Source of the DNA: Clostridia bacterium
GTDB taxonomy: Bacteria; Bacillota; Clostridia; Oscillospirales; Acutalibacteraceae
Length of the DNA: 64,000 nt
Assembly: GCA_017416485.1 (NCBI GenBank)
Contig: JAFQCH010000016.1
Span: 186,001 to 250,000, forward strand
Direction: 5' to 3'
The notes under the pieces: generated by a model
The model's input: the letters and a program-made list of their open reading frames with translations, nothing else
Database searches by the model: none
Told to the model about the DNA's origin: nothing
Program-made: the position numbers and the translations under genes
In this document: piece after piece, positions 33,752 to 42,719 of the stretch
Layout of the letters: each line of letters starts with the position of its first letter
Position numbering within the stretch: position 1 is the first letter of the stretch

Positions 33752-33867
33752 TAAATTATGGTTTATCTTACTGACGGAACCCCTCAAACACTTGTCGCCC
33801 CTTTCAGGGGCGACAAGTGTTTGAGAGGGAAATTCACTTTGCAAAGACCCCGATAAACCATAATTTA
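33752..33867. repeat. Nested palindromic (MITE-like) element between alr and jag
   Basis: Sixteen-bp perfect inverted ends (TAAATTATGGTTTATC at 33752-33767 and its complement at 33852-33867) enclose a perfect 20-bp hairpin (33783-33802 with 33806-33825, loop TTC) containing CAAACACTTGTCGCCCCT. The total is 116 bp with no coding potential. The central hairpin is not followed by a T run, so it is not an ordinary terminator. Element size and TA ends fit a miniature inverted-repeat element. Confidence 0.7.
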
Positions 33868-33883
33868 CCACCCGGCTGTCAGA

Positions 33884-33920
33884 GAACAAAAAAATCCGGG
33901 ATCCTTTTGGATTCCGGATT
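33884..33920 (-). terminator. Terminator of the rpmH-jag run
   Basis: On the minus strand AATCCGGAATCC pairs with GGATCCCGGATT around a short loop (one wobble), then seven T residues, beginning 14 bases after the jag stop. Confidence 0.88.
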
Positions 33921-33933
33921 GCTTTTTTTGTGC

Positions 33934-34782
33934 TTATTCTTCTTCAGAATTCTTTCTGATTTCGATTCTGCCATACAGGGAGCCTTCGCTGTCTTTGCGG
34001 GGGGCTCTGGTCGGTGCGCTCGGTGCGGAATTGCGGCGGTCGTTGCCTCTGTTGTAGCCGCCTCTGCCGCCACCCTGTCTTCCTTTATTGTAGCCGCCGC
34101 GGCGGTTGTTGTAGTTGCCGCTGCCTGCATGGGTGGGCTTGACACCTTCTTCGAGGGAGATGATGACCTTTCTGTCCGAATCGTAACCGACGGAATGCGA
34201 AGTAACACCTTCAATTTCCTGAATGGCGGTGTGGATGATGCGGCGTTCATAGGGGTTCATGGGTTCAAGAGCCACGTTGCGGCCGTACTTAAGAACGGTC
34301 TTTGCGTGCTTTGCGGCGAGTGCGCGCAGGTTTTCGGCTCTCTTTTCGCGGTAGTTGCCGACGTTGACGGAAATTCTTGCGCCGTCAGTTTCGTCGCCGC
34401 TTTTCTTTGCGGTCAGGCGAACAAGATACTGGATTGCATCAAGTGTTTCGCCTCTGCGGCCGATGAGAATACCGTAATCTTCTTCACAGTTGATATTATA
34501 AATGATGTCCTTATCATTTTCTTCTCTGTCAACGGTGTAATTTGTAATGCCCATACCTTCGATGATGGCTTTTAAGTATGTGCGGGCTTTTTCTTCGTCG
34601 GGAAGTTCATAGTATACGCGAACTTCGGCGGGATGGCCGCCGAACAGACCGAGTGTCTTTTTCTGGGGCTGTCTGAGGACTTCGTACTGAACATCAATGT
34701 CCTCGGGTGCGTTCAATGCGGCTTTTGCTTTTTCAAGTGCTTCTTCGATGGTAGCACCTGTGCCTGTTTTTTCAAAAAGCAT
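33934..34782 (-). CDS. jag: Jag/KhpB RNA-binding protein
   Basis: A 282-residue protein with the three expected parts: a Jag-N domain (FEKTGTGATIEEALEKA ... KKTLGLFGG), a KH domain (IGRRGETLDAIQYLVRL) and an R3H domain ending ERRIIHTAIQ. The C-terminal extension is rich in Gly, Arg and Asn (RRGGYNKGRQGGGRGG) and probably adds RNA affinity. Jag/KhpB partners KhpA in controlling elongation and division in Firmicutes. It is co-transcribed with yidC. Confidence 0.95.
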   Translation of the reverse strand: MLFEKTGTGATIEEALEKAKAALNAPEDIDVQYEVLRQPQKKTLGLFGGHPAEVRVYYELPDEEKARTYLKAIIEGMGITNYTVDREENDKDIIYNINCEEDYGILIGRRGETLDAIQYLVRLTAKKSGDETDGARISVNVGNYREKRAENLRALAAKHAKTVLKYGRNVALEPMNPYERRIIHTAIQEIEGVTSHSVGYDSDRKVIISLEEGVKPTHAGSGNYNNRRGGYNKGRQGGGRGGYNRGNDRRNSAPSAPTRAPRKDSEGSLYGRIEIRKNSEEE

Positions 34783-34832
34783 TGTATTGGTGTCCTTTCG
34801 TCATATTACAGCCGAAGGGAGTTTCGGCTTGT

Positions 34833-35804
34833 TTACTGTTCTTCTGCGATTTGCTTTGCACGCAGCTTGATGCTGTTCTCTTTGGAGCGACGCTCAACCG
34901 TTTCGTCAATCATGTTCATTGCAATGACTTTTTCGGGCTTGTAAATCTGGTTGAGAATAAGAGTCTGGATAAAGGTGAGAATATTGGAAATAATCCAATA
35001 TACACCGACGCCGGCGGAGAAGGTATAGGAGAAGTATGCCGACATAAGGGGAGACATGAAGGTCATGCAACCCATAGAGGGGTTCTTTGCCATTTCGGGG
35101 TTTGTTTTGCGCTGACGCAGATACATCAGAATGCTGGAAAGCATGGCGGTGACACCAGAAAACACGGGAATCAGAATCAGTCGCCAGTCGCCGCCTTCTT
35201 CGTTGAAGGTGTTTGGATATGCGGTCAGGTCAATGCCGAAAATGGTGAATTTTTCAATAAAAGTAGTGATTCTTTCAATCATGTCCCCATAAACTGTAGG
35301 GTCAAGTTCGGGAATGATCTTGTCGAAGTTGCCCATGATTGCAAGTTCGACACGGCCGTTGGTCATGGCAAGGCCGAGATTGTTGCAGATTTCGGTAAAA
35401 TGCGCAATGTGTTCTTCACCGATGCGCAAAACCTGCGACAGGGGAGAATAGATAGCACCGTACAGACCCATCATCACGATCATCTGCACAACAAGGGGCA
35501 TACAGCCGCCTGCTGCTGCGCTGAAACCTTCACGCTGATACAGTTCCTGTGTTTCCTGCTGGATCTTTGCCTGTGCTTCACGTTGGGGAAGGGAAGCATA
35601 TTTTGCTCTGATTTTGTTGACTTTTGCCTGCAGACGAAGCTGTTTTGCGGCATTCTTCTGTTGCTTCATGGAACTGGGGAGCATACAAAGACGCACAACA
35701 AAAGTCAGAATGAAAAGTGAAATCAGATATTCACCTGTCAAACCATATAAAAAATAAAGTGCGATACCAAACGGTACTGCGATTGCACTGTAGAGACCTT
35801 GCAT
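34833..35804 (-). CDS. yidC: Membrane insertase YidC/Oxa1 family
   Basis: A 323-residue protein with about five membrane helices and the Oxa1-type core (MQGLYSAIAVPFGIALYFLY, LISLFILTFVVRLCMLP with the conserved Arg of the hydrophilic groove). It inserts small membrane proteins together with or independently of SecYEG. No lipobox is visible at the start used here. Lies between yidD (15 bp) and jag (50 bp), the standard SpoIIIJ-Jag arrangement. Confidence 0.95.
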   Translation of the reverse strand: MQGLYSAIAVPFGIALYFLYGLTGEYLISLFILTFVVRLCMLPSSMKQQKNAAKQLRLQAKVNKIRAKYASLPQREAQAKIQQETQELYQREGFSAAAGGCMPLVVQMIVMMGLYGAIYSPLSQVLRIGEEHIAHFTEICNNLGLAMTNGRVELAIMGNFDKIIPELDPTVYGDMIERITTFIEKFTIFGIDLTAYPNTFNEEGGDWRLILIPVFSGVTAMLSSILMYLRQRKTNPEMAKNPSMGCMTFMSPLMSAYFSYTFSAGVGVYWIISNILTFIQTLILNQIYKPEKVIAMNMIDETVERRSKENSIKLRAKQIAEEQ

Positions 35805-35819
35805 AATAAATTCCTCCGT

Positions 35820-36065
35820 TTATTTCCTCTTCCTTGATTTTCTTTTCCCGGACAGCTCGGGAATCGGGTCCACACCCCCGGGAAAGAGTTGATTGCAGCG
35901 AAGCAGCCGTTTTGCTGCAAGAAAACCGCCGCGAAGTGCGCCGTATTTTTCAATCGCCTGCACGGCATATTGCGAGCAGGTTGGATAATACCGGCACATG
36001 GGCGGAAAAAGGGGAGAGATATGCCGCTGATAAAAGCGGATAGCTTTCAGAAGAAAATCCTTCAT
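35820..36065 (-). CDS. yidD: Membrane protein insertion efficiency factor YidD
   Basis: An 81-residue protein with the family pattern [20 protein letters not shown] and the later PGGVDPIP. A small amphipathic, membrane-associated protein that assists insertion. Its ATG overlaps the rnpA stop by four bases. Confidence 0.95.
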   Translation of the reverse strand: MKDFLLKAIRFYQRHISPLFPPMCRYYPTCSQYAVQAIEKYGALRGGFLAAKRLLRCNQLFPGGVDPIPELSGKRKSRKRK

Positions 36066-36397
36066 CGCAGAAGCCCTGCCTGTGCAAGTTGCTGACGCAT
36101 AATCTCCGTAATTTCCGTACTTTTTTTGTATACAGTTTTAGTCCTGGCCACGAATACTATATCGTAACCGGGACTGGTTTGGTTTGCCAACGGTGCAAAT
36201 GCCGCGCGAATGACTCGACGGGCGCGGTTTCTTTGTACGGCGTTGCCGATCTTTTTACTTGTTGTGATGCCAACACGACAAATTCCCGCGCGGTTCTTGC
36301 TTACATAAGTAACCAACGCAGGATTTGTGTATGCTTTTCCGCGGCCGTAGGCACGGCGGAAATCAGTGTTGGATTTTAGTGTTTCAAATCCGGGCAA
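36062..36397 (-). CDS. rnpA: Ribonuclease P protein component
   Basis: A 111-residue basic protein with the signature ATTSKKIG-type [19 protein letters not shown] that binds the RNase P RNA. The only reasonable start is TTG, 13 bases after GAAAGGA. It works in tRNA 5' maturation. Between rpmH and yidD in the canonical order. Confidence 0.93.
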   Translation of the reverse strand: MPGFETLKSNTDFRRAYGRGKAYTNPALVTYVSKNRAGICRVGITTSKKIGNAVQRNRARRVIRAAFAPLANQTSPGYDIVFVARTKTVYKKSTEITEIMRQQLAQAGLLR

Positions 36398-36455
36398 AGT
36401 TGTTTACCGAATCCTTTCGGATGTGATTCACCGGATCTTACGCCGTGTAAGCAGA

Positions 36456-36590
36456 TTAGTAGCTGAGCTGCTTTCTGCCCTTTGCTCTGCGGCGAGCAAG
36501 TACCTTGCGGCCGTTTCTGTCCGACATTCTCTTGCGGAAGCCATGTTCCATCTTGCGATGACGCTTTTTGGGCTGGTATGTTCTTTTCAC
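36456..36590 (-). CDS. rpmH: Large ribosomal subunit protein bL34
   Basis: A 44-residue protein starting with GTG ([20 protein letters not shown]...), GGAGG seven bases upstream and a stop at 36456. The sequence matches L34 over its full length, including the Arg/Lys-rich end ([12 protein letters not shown]). First gene of the rpmH-rnpA-yidD-yidC-jag run. No dnaA lies upstream, unlike the common oriC arrangement. Confidence 0.96.
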   Translation of the reverse strand: MKRTYQPKKRHRKMEHGFRKRMSDRNGRKVLARRRAKGRKQLSY

Positions 36591-36677
36591 GGTAAAACCT
36601 CCATTCTGACCGGTATTTATAGGTTTTGGCTGCTAAAGAAGAACGGGAATAGGCTTTCCCTCACTTCGCAAGGACTA

Positions 36678-36706
36678 ATTATACCTAAATAATTGCTCTA
36701 TGTCAA
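36678..36706 (-). promoter_or_regulatory. Consensus promoter of rpmH
   Basis: On the minus strand TTGACA and TATAAT with exactly 17 bp between, the best sigma-A match in the window. Confidence 0.93.
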
Positions 36707-36792
36707 GACCAAAAATAAATTTATTCTTTTTGTGGGCAAAAATACCAAAAAAATAATTTTTTTAAACTTAAATTAAAAAAACAAGACAATAC

Positions 36793-36821
36793 TTGCATTA
36801 TCCGTTAAAAAAATGTAATAT
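36793..36821 (+). promoter_or_regulatory. Promoter of the AI-2E-type permease gene
   Basis: TTGCAT and TAATAT with 17-bp spacing, 29 bp before the ATG. No DnaA-box cluster is seen in the intergenic region. Confidence 0.65.
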
Positions 36822-36850
36822 ATAAACAGATCAGTGCAAAGGAGTTAATT

Positions 36851-38077
36851 ATGGAACTGTTCGATAGAGCAAAAACCGATAAAAGATGGAATTTCATTGT
36901 CAATACAGCTTACTTTGTGATCATCCTCGGGCTTGCCTATTTTTTGTTTGACCGTTGCCTGAGTTTGTTCCTGCCGCTGCTGGTTGCATTCGTTGTTGCA
37001 ATGATTCTGAAAAGACCGATTGCGTACATCGACAAAAAGACACCGCTTAAACGCGGGCTTATCAGTGTGATTCTTGTTTTATCCGTGCTCGGAATCGGCG
37101 TGGGATTGCTGGTGCTGCTCGGCTTTGAGGTGGCTCCTGAAATCAAAGGATTCTTTACTTATGTATACAGCCGCATCAACGATCTGCCGCAGTTGATTCT
37201 GGCGTTCAAGAATTGGTTGTTGGGTGTGCTTGCGAACCTGCCCGAAAGTTTTACGGCAGATCTGAGCGTGACCGTTGCCGATTTTCTGGATAACCTTGCC
37301 GAAAACGGACTGGCAGGGCTGAATGTAAAAACCGATTCTTTCAACTGGACTTCCGTTCTTTCCACAGGCAGTGATATTCTTATCAACACCGTCGGTCAGT
37401 TTCCTTCCATGGTAATCAGCTTTGTGATTACCGTTATTTCTTCCGTTTTTGTTTGTGCGGATTATGAGCATATCCGTGATTTTATTCTTTCGCAGATGAG
37501 TGAAGAAAACGGCAGAAAATTGCAGCACGCCAAGCAACTTGCTGTTTCCAGTATGTTCAAAATGGTCAAAGCCTACGGTTTGATCTTTTTGATCACGGCA
37601 TTTGAAATGACCATTGCCCTTTCTGTGCTGAAACTCATCGGGGTGTATAAGTCAGATTATCTGTTTATAATTGCAATTCTGATTGCCCTTGTGGATATCA
37701 TCCCCGTGCTCGGTACAGGTACCGTTCTCATTCCTTGGGGAGTTGTTTCTTTGCTGACCGGAAAAATCGGACTTGGTATCGGTTTGCTCATCACCTATGC
37801 CGTGGTGCTTGTTATCCGTCAGGTGCTGGAACCCAAACTGGTTTCCGGCCAGATCGGCTTACCGCCCATTGTTACCATCACATCCATGTATGTCGGTACA
37901 AAGGTGTTGGGTGTGTTCGGCTTTTTAATTATGCCGTTTCTGGTTACCATTGTCAATGAGATGAACAAAGCCGGTATTATTCACTTGTTTAATCCGACCA
38001 GGAAGAAAGCGGATGTTGTCGAGGTACCCGCTTCGGAGGAAGTGCAAGAGGAAGACACGGCTGACGGCACTTCATAA
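36851..38077 (+). CDS. AI-2E family (YtvI/PF01594) membrane permease
   Basis: A 408-residue protein with about eight membrane helices. The conserved second half contains VDIIPVLGTGTVLIPWG and VIRQVLEPKLVSGQIGLPP, diagnostic for the AI-2E/UPF0118 family. Members export small compounds, act as Na+(Li+)/H+ antiporters or have no known role; sporulation-linked versions occur in Firmicutes. The acidic C-terminal tail is cytoplasmic. Confidence 0.88.
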   Translation: MELFDRAKTDKRWNFIVNTAYFVIILGLAYFLFDRCLSLFLPLLVAFVVAMILKRPIAYIDKKTPLKRGLISVILVLSVLGIGVGLLVLLGFEVAPEIKGFFTYVYSRINDLPQLILAFKNWLLGVLANLPESFTADLSVTVADFLDNLAENGLAGLNVKTDSFNWTSVLSTGSDILINTVGQFPSMVISFVITVISSVFVCADYEHIRDFILSQMSEENGRKLQHAKQLAVSSMFKMVKAYGLIFLITAFEMTIALSVLKLIGVYKSDYLFIIAILIALVDIIPVLGTGTVLIPWGVVSLLTGKIGLGIGLLITYAVVLVIRQVLEPKLVSGQIGLPPIVTITSMYVGTKVLGVFGFLIMPFLVTIVNEMNKAGIIHLFNPTRKKADVVEVPASEEVQEEDTADGTS

Positions 38078-38106
38078 ACTTAATGTTGTTTTAACCGGAG
38101 GAAAAC

Positions 38107-38259
38107 ATGTTCGGAATATTCTCTTTTTTGGCTGCAAGCACCTCGGTGCTGAATGAGATTGATATCACCAATCTGTTGGCAGCGTTGCTGGCAAGTGTTG
38201 TTGATGTGCTTGCAAACAGCAACACAACGGCTGTTGTTTTTTCCCTGACAGGGGCATAA
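38107..38259 (+). CDS. Fifty-residue hydrophobic small protein
   Basis: GGAGG at 38097-38101 precedes an ATG and an uninterrupted 50-codon frame, followed by a terminator 13 bases after the stop. The product is hydrophobic with acidic spots (MFGIFSFLAAS ... LLAALLASVVDVL) and may be a membrane or amphipathic small protein. No family recognised. It lies 29 bp after the permease gene and is probably co-transcribed. A real gene is supported by the ribosome site and terminator placement only. Confidence 0.6.
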   Translation: MFGIFSFLAASTSVLNEIDITNLLAALLASVVDVLANSNTTAVVFSLTGA

Positions 38260-38272
38260 TTTGCTTTTTTGC

Positions 38273-38302
38273 GCCATCGCTCTGCGGTGGCTTTTGTTTT
38301 TT
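38273..38302 (+). terminator. Terminator after the small ORF
   Basis: GCCATCGC/GCGGTGGC (one G-U pair) with loop TCT, then a T-rich tail. Confidence 0.85.
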
Positions 38303-38336
38303 GCTATACCATTATAATATAGAGGAGTTGTTTTGC

Positions 38337-40298
38337 ATGGAATGTCTGTATTTTTCTTCGGCAATTGTTACATTGTGGAAAAACAGTGAAGACCCGATTG
38401 TTCGTAAATTATGTGCAACAGCGCTTGCGGCGGCTGAAAATGCACTGCGATTGAAAGTGGTTGCCGAATCGGCTGTGCAGGTCAACGGCGAGGGCTATGT
38501 TGTGCAGCACGAAAATTACGGCGATGCCTGTGGCCCCTTCTGCGGCAATATGCTCAACCTTGCATTCGGATATTATTATACGCAGGATGCGGCTTATTTT
38601 GAAAAAGCAAAAGAACTCATGCTGGCTTACGCACAATATGAAAAATGGCACGGAAAGGGGTTTAAAGGACGCAGTGAACTGAATACGGGGCATTTTTGCG
38701 TGGGTATGGCATACGGCTATGCCTGTTTCGGCAGTCTGCTGACGGATGCAGAACGTGAAATCATTGTGCAGGGTACATACAAACTCGGCATTCTGCCGTT
38801 GCTGGAAGACTGGCTGTTGCCCGGTACAAAAATCCATGCGTTTGACACCATGGGGCATAACTGGTGGCCGGTTTGTGTCAGTGACGGTGCTTTTGCCGCC
38901 ATCATCATGTGTGATGCACTGCCTGATGCAGAGCATCTTGCCGACCTTGCCGCCAACGGTCTTGCGCAATGGTTTGCATACAAGGGAAATCCTGTCAATA
39001 ATAAACTTGCAAGCATTGATAACGGCGCTTTCTATGAAGGGGTCGGTTATTACAATTATACATTGAACGAATACCTGCAATTCGCATACGCATACGAAAA
39101 AATCAGAGGCAAGGCTCCTTTTGATGACCGTGCTGTCATGTCTGCCGCGGCTGATTTCTTTGTGAACACAGCCTATCCGTCTTCGCAGGATGATTACTTT
39201 GTCGGTTTCGGTGATTGCGACGGCAACGGTTTTTCGGACTGTGTTCTGTATCTGCTTGCCCGATTCCCCGCATCGGCAACTTTGCGGTGGTATGTGCAGA
39301 ACAGAACGAAACACACCACCGATTCTGCCGTTTTTCGTCTATTACATTATAATAATATATATTCGCTTCCCGTGCAGATGCCGTCACAGTTGTCTGTTTG
39401 CTATGAAAACAACGGTTGGGCAATCTTCCGCGACAGCTTTGCAAAAGACAGCACCATGCTTGCCGTCAAGTGCGGTGACAGCTGGAATCATTCGCACAAC
39501 GATGCAGGTCATTTTATTCTGTACCGCAACGGAAAGTATGAAATTTTTGATTCCGCTTGTTGCAGTTATGCCAATGAGATTTACCGCGATTACTATGTGC
39601 AGTCCTATTCGCACAATGTGGTGCTGTTCAACGGCAAAGGCCAGGATTGGAGAGATCATCATGATCATATCCGTATGCGCGGAAGATTATATCACTTTAC
39701 GGACGAGCCCGGATTTCGTTATGTTGTTGCCGATGCCACGGGCCCGATGGGCAGATGGTTCAGGAAACACCTTCGCCATTTTGTGTGGCTGAAAGATTTT
39801 ATCCTTATATATGATGATATACAGAGCTATGAACCCGGCACGGTTTCGTTCCTGTTGCATGCCGAAGAAAATAACTGTTTCAGAATGCTGACTCCGTGTG
39901 CCGTTTCCGAACCGCACGGCTATATCGGACATGATGTGAATGATTGTACCTATCTGTCTTATGACCAACCTACGGACGAGGGCGGCAGGGCAAAGTTTAT
40001 ATCTGTGCTGTCCCTGCATGACGGTCTGAATCCGACTATGACCGAAGAAGACTACGGATTTCATGTGCAATGCGGTGACACAACGGTGCATATCAACCTT
40101 TCAAGTGACGGACGCATCATGCACAACAACTGTCTGACCGAAATGGGCGGGTATTTTACTGATGCAATTATGCTTGCAGAGGTCGAAAATGACATTTTTG
40201 CTGTCAATGCGAGTGTGATTCGCAGGAACGGAGAAATAATTTTGGATTCTTTGGCGAGAACTACAAAAAAAATCAAAAAAAATCTGCAAAATCACTAA
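38337..40298 (+). CDS. Heparinase II/III-like polysaccharide lyase, cytoplasmic
   Basis: A 653-residue protein. Start at 38337 after AGAGGAG. Residues up to about 350 are an alpha/alpha-toroid-like helical region (GHNWWP, NGAFYEGVGYYNYTL), and the second half is the heparinase II/III C-terminal beta domain (SWNHSHNDAGHFILYRNGKYEIFDSA ... SHNVVLFNGKGQ). The conserved His/Tyr residues of this fold are present. There is no signal peptide, so it would act on imported uronic-acid oligosaccharides. Monocistronic, just upstream of the S10 operon. Confidence 0.85.
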   Translation: MECLYFSSAIVTLWKNSEDPIVRKLCATALAAAENALRLKVVAESAVQVNGEGYVVQHENYGDACGPFCGNMLNLAFGYYYTQDAAYFEKAKELMLAYAQYEKWHGKGFKGRSELNTGHFCVGMAYGYACFGSLLTDAEREIIVQGTYKLGILPLLEDWLLPGTKIHAFDTMGHNWWPVCVSDGAFAAIIMCDALPDAEHLADLAANGLAQWFAYKGNPVNNKLASIDNGAFYEGVGYYNYTLNEYLQFAYAYEKIRGKAPFDDRAVMSAAADFFVNTAYPSSQDDYFVGFGDCDGNGFSDCVLYLLARFPASATLRWYVQNRTKHTTDSAVFRLLHYNNIYSLPVQMPSQLSVCYENNGWAIFRDSFAKDSTMLAVKCGDSWNHSHNDAGHFILYRNGKYEIFDSACCSYANEIYRDYYVQSYSHNVVLFNGKGQDWRDHHDHIRMRGRLYHFTDEPGFRYVVADATGPMGRWFRKHLRHFVWLKDFILIYDDIQSYEPGTVSFLLHAEENNCFRMLTPCAVSEPHGYIGHDVNDCTYLSYDQPTDEGGRAKFISVLSLHDGLNPTMTEEDYGFHVQCGDTTVHINLSSDGRIMHNNCLTEMGGYFTDAIMLAEVENDIFAVNASVIRRNGEIILDSLARTTKKIKKNLQNH

Positions 40299-40316
40299 AC
40301 TTTTTTAAAAAAGTTC
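40299..40316. terminator. A/T palindrome after the lyase gene
   Basis: The perfect 18-bp palindrome AACTTTTTTAAAAAAGTT lies at the stop codon and touches the -35 box of the S10 promoter. It is weak as a terminator. Confidence 0.4.
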
Positions 40317-40317
40317 T

Positions 40318-40346
40318 TGCAATTTGCATAATGGTATGCTATAATA
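40318..40346 (+). promoter_or_regulatory. Promoter of the S10-spc-alpha cluster
   Basis: TTGCAA and TATAAT with 17-bp spacing, followed by a leader of about 300 nt. No other strong promoter or terminator was noticed until after rplQ. Confidence 0.85.
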
Positions 40347-40654
40347 CCCGTGCTTGGAATGGATGGGCATATTATGCCTTGAGATTTTCAGGCAGATGTG
40401 CGATGATGTGGGATGTGGCTGCACACCGATGCAGGGAACTCCCGCGGAGTATGTCCGATTTTCAAACCGGGCGAAACAAGCCGATGCCAAGGGGGATATC
40501 CGCGCCTTAACCGGATTTTTCCCACCAAGGCACAATTCTGCTGTCAGCTCCGGAAATATTTTTCCGGAGTTTTAAAACGGGGAAGGATGAAACACCCGGC
40601 TCCGTTGCAGAAAATCCGAATCGGCTGTCGCCAAACAACAAGGAGGCAAATCAC
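40347..40654 (+). promoter_or_regulatory. Long S10 operon leader with attenuator-like hairpin
   Basis: About 300 nt of untranslated leader. A perfect hairpin CTCCGGAAA/TTTCCGGAG with loop TATT at 40548-40569 is followed by TTTT, resembling an attenuator, and other GC-rich pairings lie upstream. Ribosomal protein autoregulation through such leaders is known, but the specific ligand (for example L4 or S10) is not readable here. No convincing coding frame is in the leader. Confidence 0.55.
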
Positions 40655-40966
40655 ATGGCAGTTAAGGAAAAGATCAGAATCAGACTCAAAGGTTACGACC
40701 ACAACCTCGTTGACAAAGCAGCAGAGCGTATCGTCGAAACCGCAAAGCGCACGGGCGCACAGGTATCCGGCCCCGTTCCGCTTCCCACCGAGAAGGAAGT
40801 TGTTACTATCCTTCGTGCTGTTCACAAGTACAAGGACTCCCGCGAACAGTTTGAACAGCGTACCCACAAAAGACTCATTGACATCATCAGACCCACCAGC
40901 AAGACTGTTGAGGCTCTGACAGGTCTTGAGCTTCCCGCCGGTGTTGACATTGACATCAAAATCTAA
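40655..40966 (+). CDS. rpsJ: Small ribosomal subunit protein uS10
   Basis: 103 residues, starting [24 protein letters not shown], full length with the loop TRPTSK-like end [19 protein letters not shown] upstream. First gene of the cluster; S10 is also NusE in antitermination complexes. Confidence 0.97.
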   Translation: MAVKEKIRIRLKGYDHNLVDKAAERIVETAKRTGAQVSGPVPLPTEKEVVTILRAVHKYKDSREQFEQRTHKRLIDIIRPTSKTVEALTGLELPAGVDIDIKI

Positions 40967-41054
40967 CTAAAGGTGTCGATGCCCTATATAAATAGGTCAC
41001 CGCAGGTCAAGTTGACATGCAGTCAACCAATAATCTGACAGGAGGAAAAAACAG

Positions 41055-41690
41055 ATGAACAAAGGTCTTATCGGAACGAAAGTCGGCATGACCCAGATTT
41101 TCGACGCAAGCGGAAACGTTGTTCCCGTAACCGTCATCATCGCAGGTCCTTGCGCGGTTGTTCAGAAGAAGACAAACGAGAAGGACGGCTACGAAGCTGT
41201 TCAGCTCGGCTACGGCGATGTCAAGGCATCCCGTGTCAACAAGCCCATGAAGGGTCACTTCGCAAAACTTGACGTGGCTCCCAAGAAGGTTCTGAAGGAA
41301 TTCAGATTCGACGATTGCGCAGCATTCAACACAGGTGATATCCTGAAAGCTGACGTATTCGCAGCGGGCGACAAAGTAGACGTTTCCGGCACCAGCAAAG
41401 GTAAGGGTACCGCAGGCGTCATCAAGAGATGGAACATGGCAAGACTCAAGGAAACCCACGGTACGGGTCCTGTCGGCAGACACGGCGGCTCTATCGGCGC
41501 CTGCTCCGACCCCTCCAGAGTTTTCAAGGGAAAGAAAATGTCCGGTCATCTCGGCAGCGAAAAGGTCACCATCCAGAATCTGGATGTCGTAACGGTTGAC
41601 GCTGAAAACAACATCATCGCTATCAAGGGCGCCATCCCCGGCCCCAAGGGCGGCACTGTTGTGATCACCAACGCCGTTAAGAAAGCGTAA
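41055..41690 (+). CDS. rplC: Large ribosomal subunit protein uL3
   Basis: 211 residues. N-terminal [14 protein letters not shown] and the peptidyl-transferase loop [14 protein letters not shown] are intact. AGGAGG precedes the ATG. An 88-bp spacer separates it from rpsJ. Confidence 0.97.
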   Translation: MNKGLIGTKVGMTQIFDASGNVVPVTVIIAGPCAVVQKKTNEKDGYEAVQLGYGDVKASRVNKPMKGHFAKLDVAPKKVLKEFRFDDCAAFNTGDILKADVFAAGDKVDVSGTSKGKGTAGVIKRWNMARLKETHGTGPVGRHGGSIGACSDPSRVFKGKKMSGHLGSEKVTIQNLDVVTVDAENNIIAIKGAIPGPKGGTVVITNAVKKA

Positions 41691-41703
41691 GGAGGAATGA
41701 ACG

Positions 41704-42330
41704 ATGCCTAACGTAGCAGTATTCAACATGGCAGGCGAAAAGGTATCCGAGCTTGCTCTCAACGAAAGCGTATTTGCAGTTGAGCCCAACACCTCGGTCA
41801 TGCACATGGCTGTCATCAACTATCTTGCAAATCAGCGTCAGGGTACACAGTCCACCCTTACGAGAGCTGAAGTCAGCGGCGGCGGAAAGAAGCCCTGGCG
41901 TCAGAAGGGAACAGGCCGCGCAAGACAGGGTTCCACCCGTGCTCCCCAGTGGTATCACGGCGGTATCGCACTCGGCCCGAAGCCCCGTTCCTACAACTTC
42001 ACCATCAACAAGAAAGTCAGACAGCTTGCTATCAAGTCTGCTCTTTCTTCCAAGGTTCTCGCTAACGAACTCGTCGTTCTCGAAAACCTGACCCTTGAAG
42101 CCATCAAGACCAAAGAGATCGTCAAGGTTCTCTCTGCTCTGAAGGCAGGCAAAAAGGCACTCATCGTTCTTCCCGAAAAGGATGACGTTGTTTACCGCAG
42201 TGCAAGAAACATCGCAGGCGTTAAGGTTTCTCCCGTGAACACCATCAACACCTACGACATTCTCAATTGCGATACTCTCATCGTTCTCAAGGACGCTGTT
42301 GCCAAGATCGAGGAGGTCTATGCAAAATGA
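41704..42330 (+). CDS. rplD: Large ribosomal subunit protein uL4
   Basis: 208 residues, with the extended loop [19 protein letters not shown] that lines the exit tunnel. Stop overlaps the rplW start by four bases. In other bacteria L4 represses the S10 operon. Confidence 0.97.
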   Translation: MPNVAVFNMAGEKVSELALNESVFAVEPNTSVMHMAVINYLANQRQGTQSTLTRAEVSGGGKKPWRQKGTGRARQGSTRAPQWYHGGIALGPKPRSYNFTINKKVRQLAIKSALSSKVLANELVVLENLTLEAIKTKEIVKVLSALKAGKKALIVLPEKDDVVYRSARNIAGVKVSPVNTINTYDILNCDTLIVLKDAVAKIEEVYAK

Positions 42331-42620
42331 AATACGCACAGGATATCATCCTCCGTCCCATCGTAACAGAGGAAAGCATGCTCAACACTGCTGAAAAGAA
42401 ATACACTTTCGCAGTTGCTAAAGATGCTAACAAGTATCAGATCGCAGACGCTGTTGAAGCTATCTTCGGCGTTAAGGTCGAAAAGGTTAATACCATCAAT
42501 GTTCGCGGTCATCTTCGTCGCTATGGTCGTTTCGAAGGCTACAAGCCCTCCTGGAAAAAGGCTATTGTGACTTTGACAGCCGATTCCAAGACCATCGAGT
42601 TCTTTGACGGAATGTTCTAA
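42327..42620 (+). CDS. rplW: Large ribosomal subunit protein uL23
   Basis: 97 residues. The ATG at 42327 overlaps the rplD stop and gives the usual N-terminus [18 protein letters not shown]. Forms part of the exit-tunnel docking site for trigger factor and SRP. Confidence 0.96.
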   Translation: MKYAQDIILRPIVTEESMLNTAEKKYTFAVAKDANKYQIADAVEAIFGVKVEKVNTINVRGHLRRYGRFEGYKPSWKKAIVTLTADSKTIEFFDGMF

Positions 42621-42719
42621 TCAAGACCGTCCGGGCAGGCGATGTATGGAAATAGCCGTCCGCTAAACCTCCCGGATATGAACACTTATTTCAAAATTAT
42701 GAAAGGCGTGTGACTGAAA

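Noticed and set aside
33783..33825. Hairpin as terminator of alr
   Set aside because: No T run follows, and a proper terminator exists at 33698-33725.
36600..36850. Replication origin beside rpmH
   Set aside because: No dnaA, no clear DnaA-box cluster; the A+T-rich stretch is explained by two divergent promoters.
40413..40919. Possible leader peptide or gene in the S10 leader
   Set aside because: The frame runs out of phase into rpsJ, has no ribosome site and no family resemblance.
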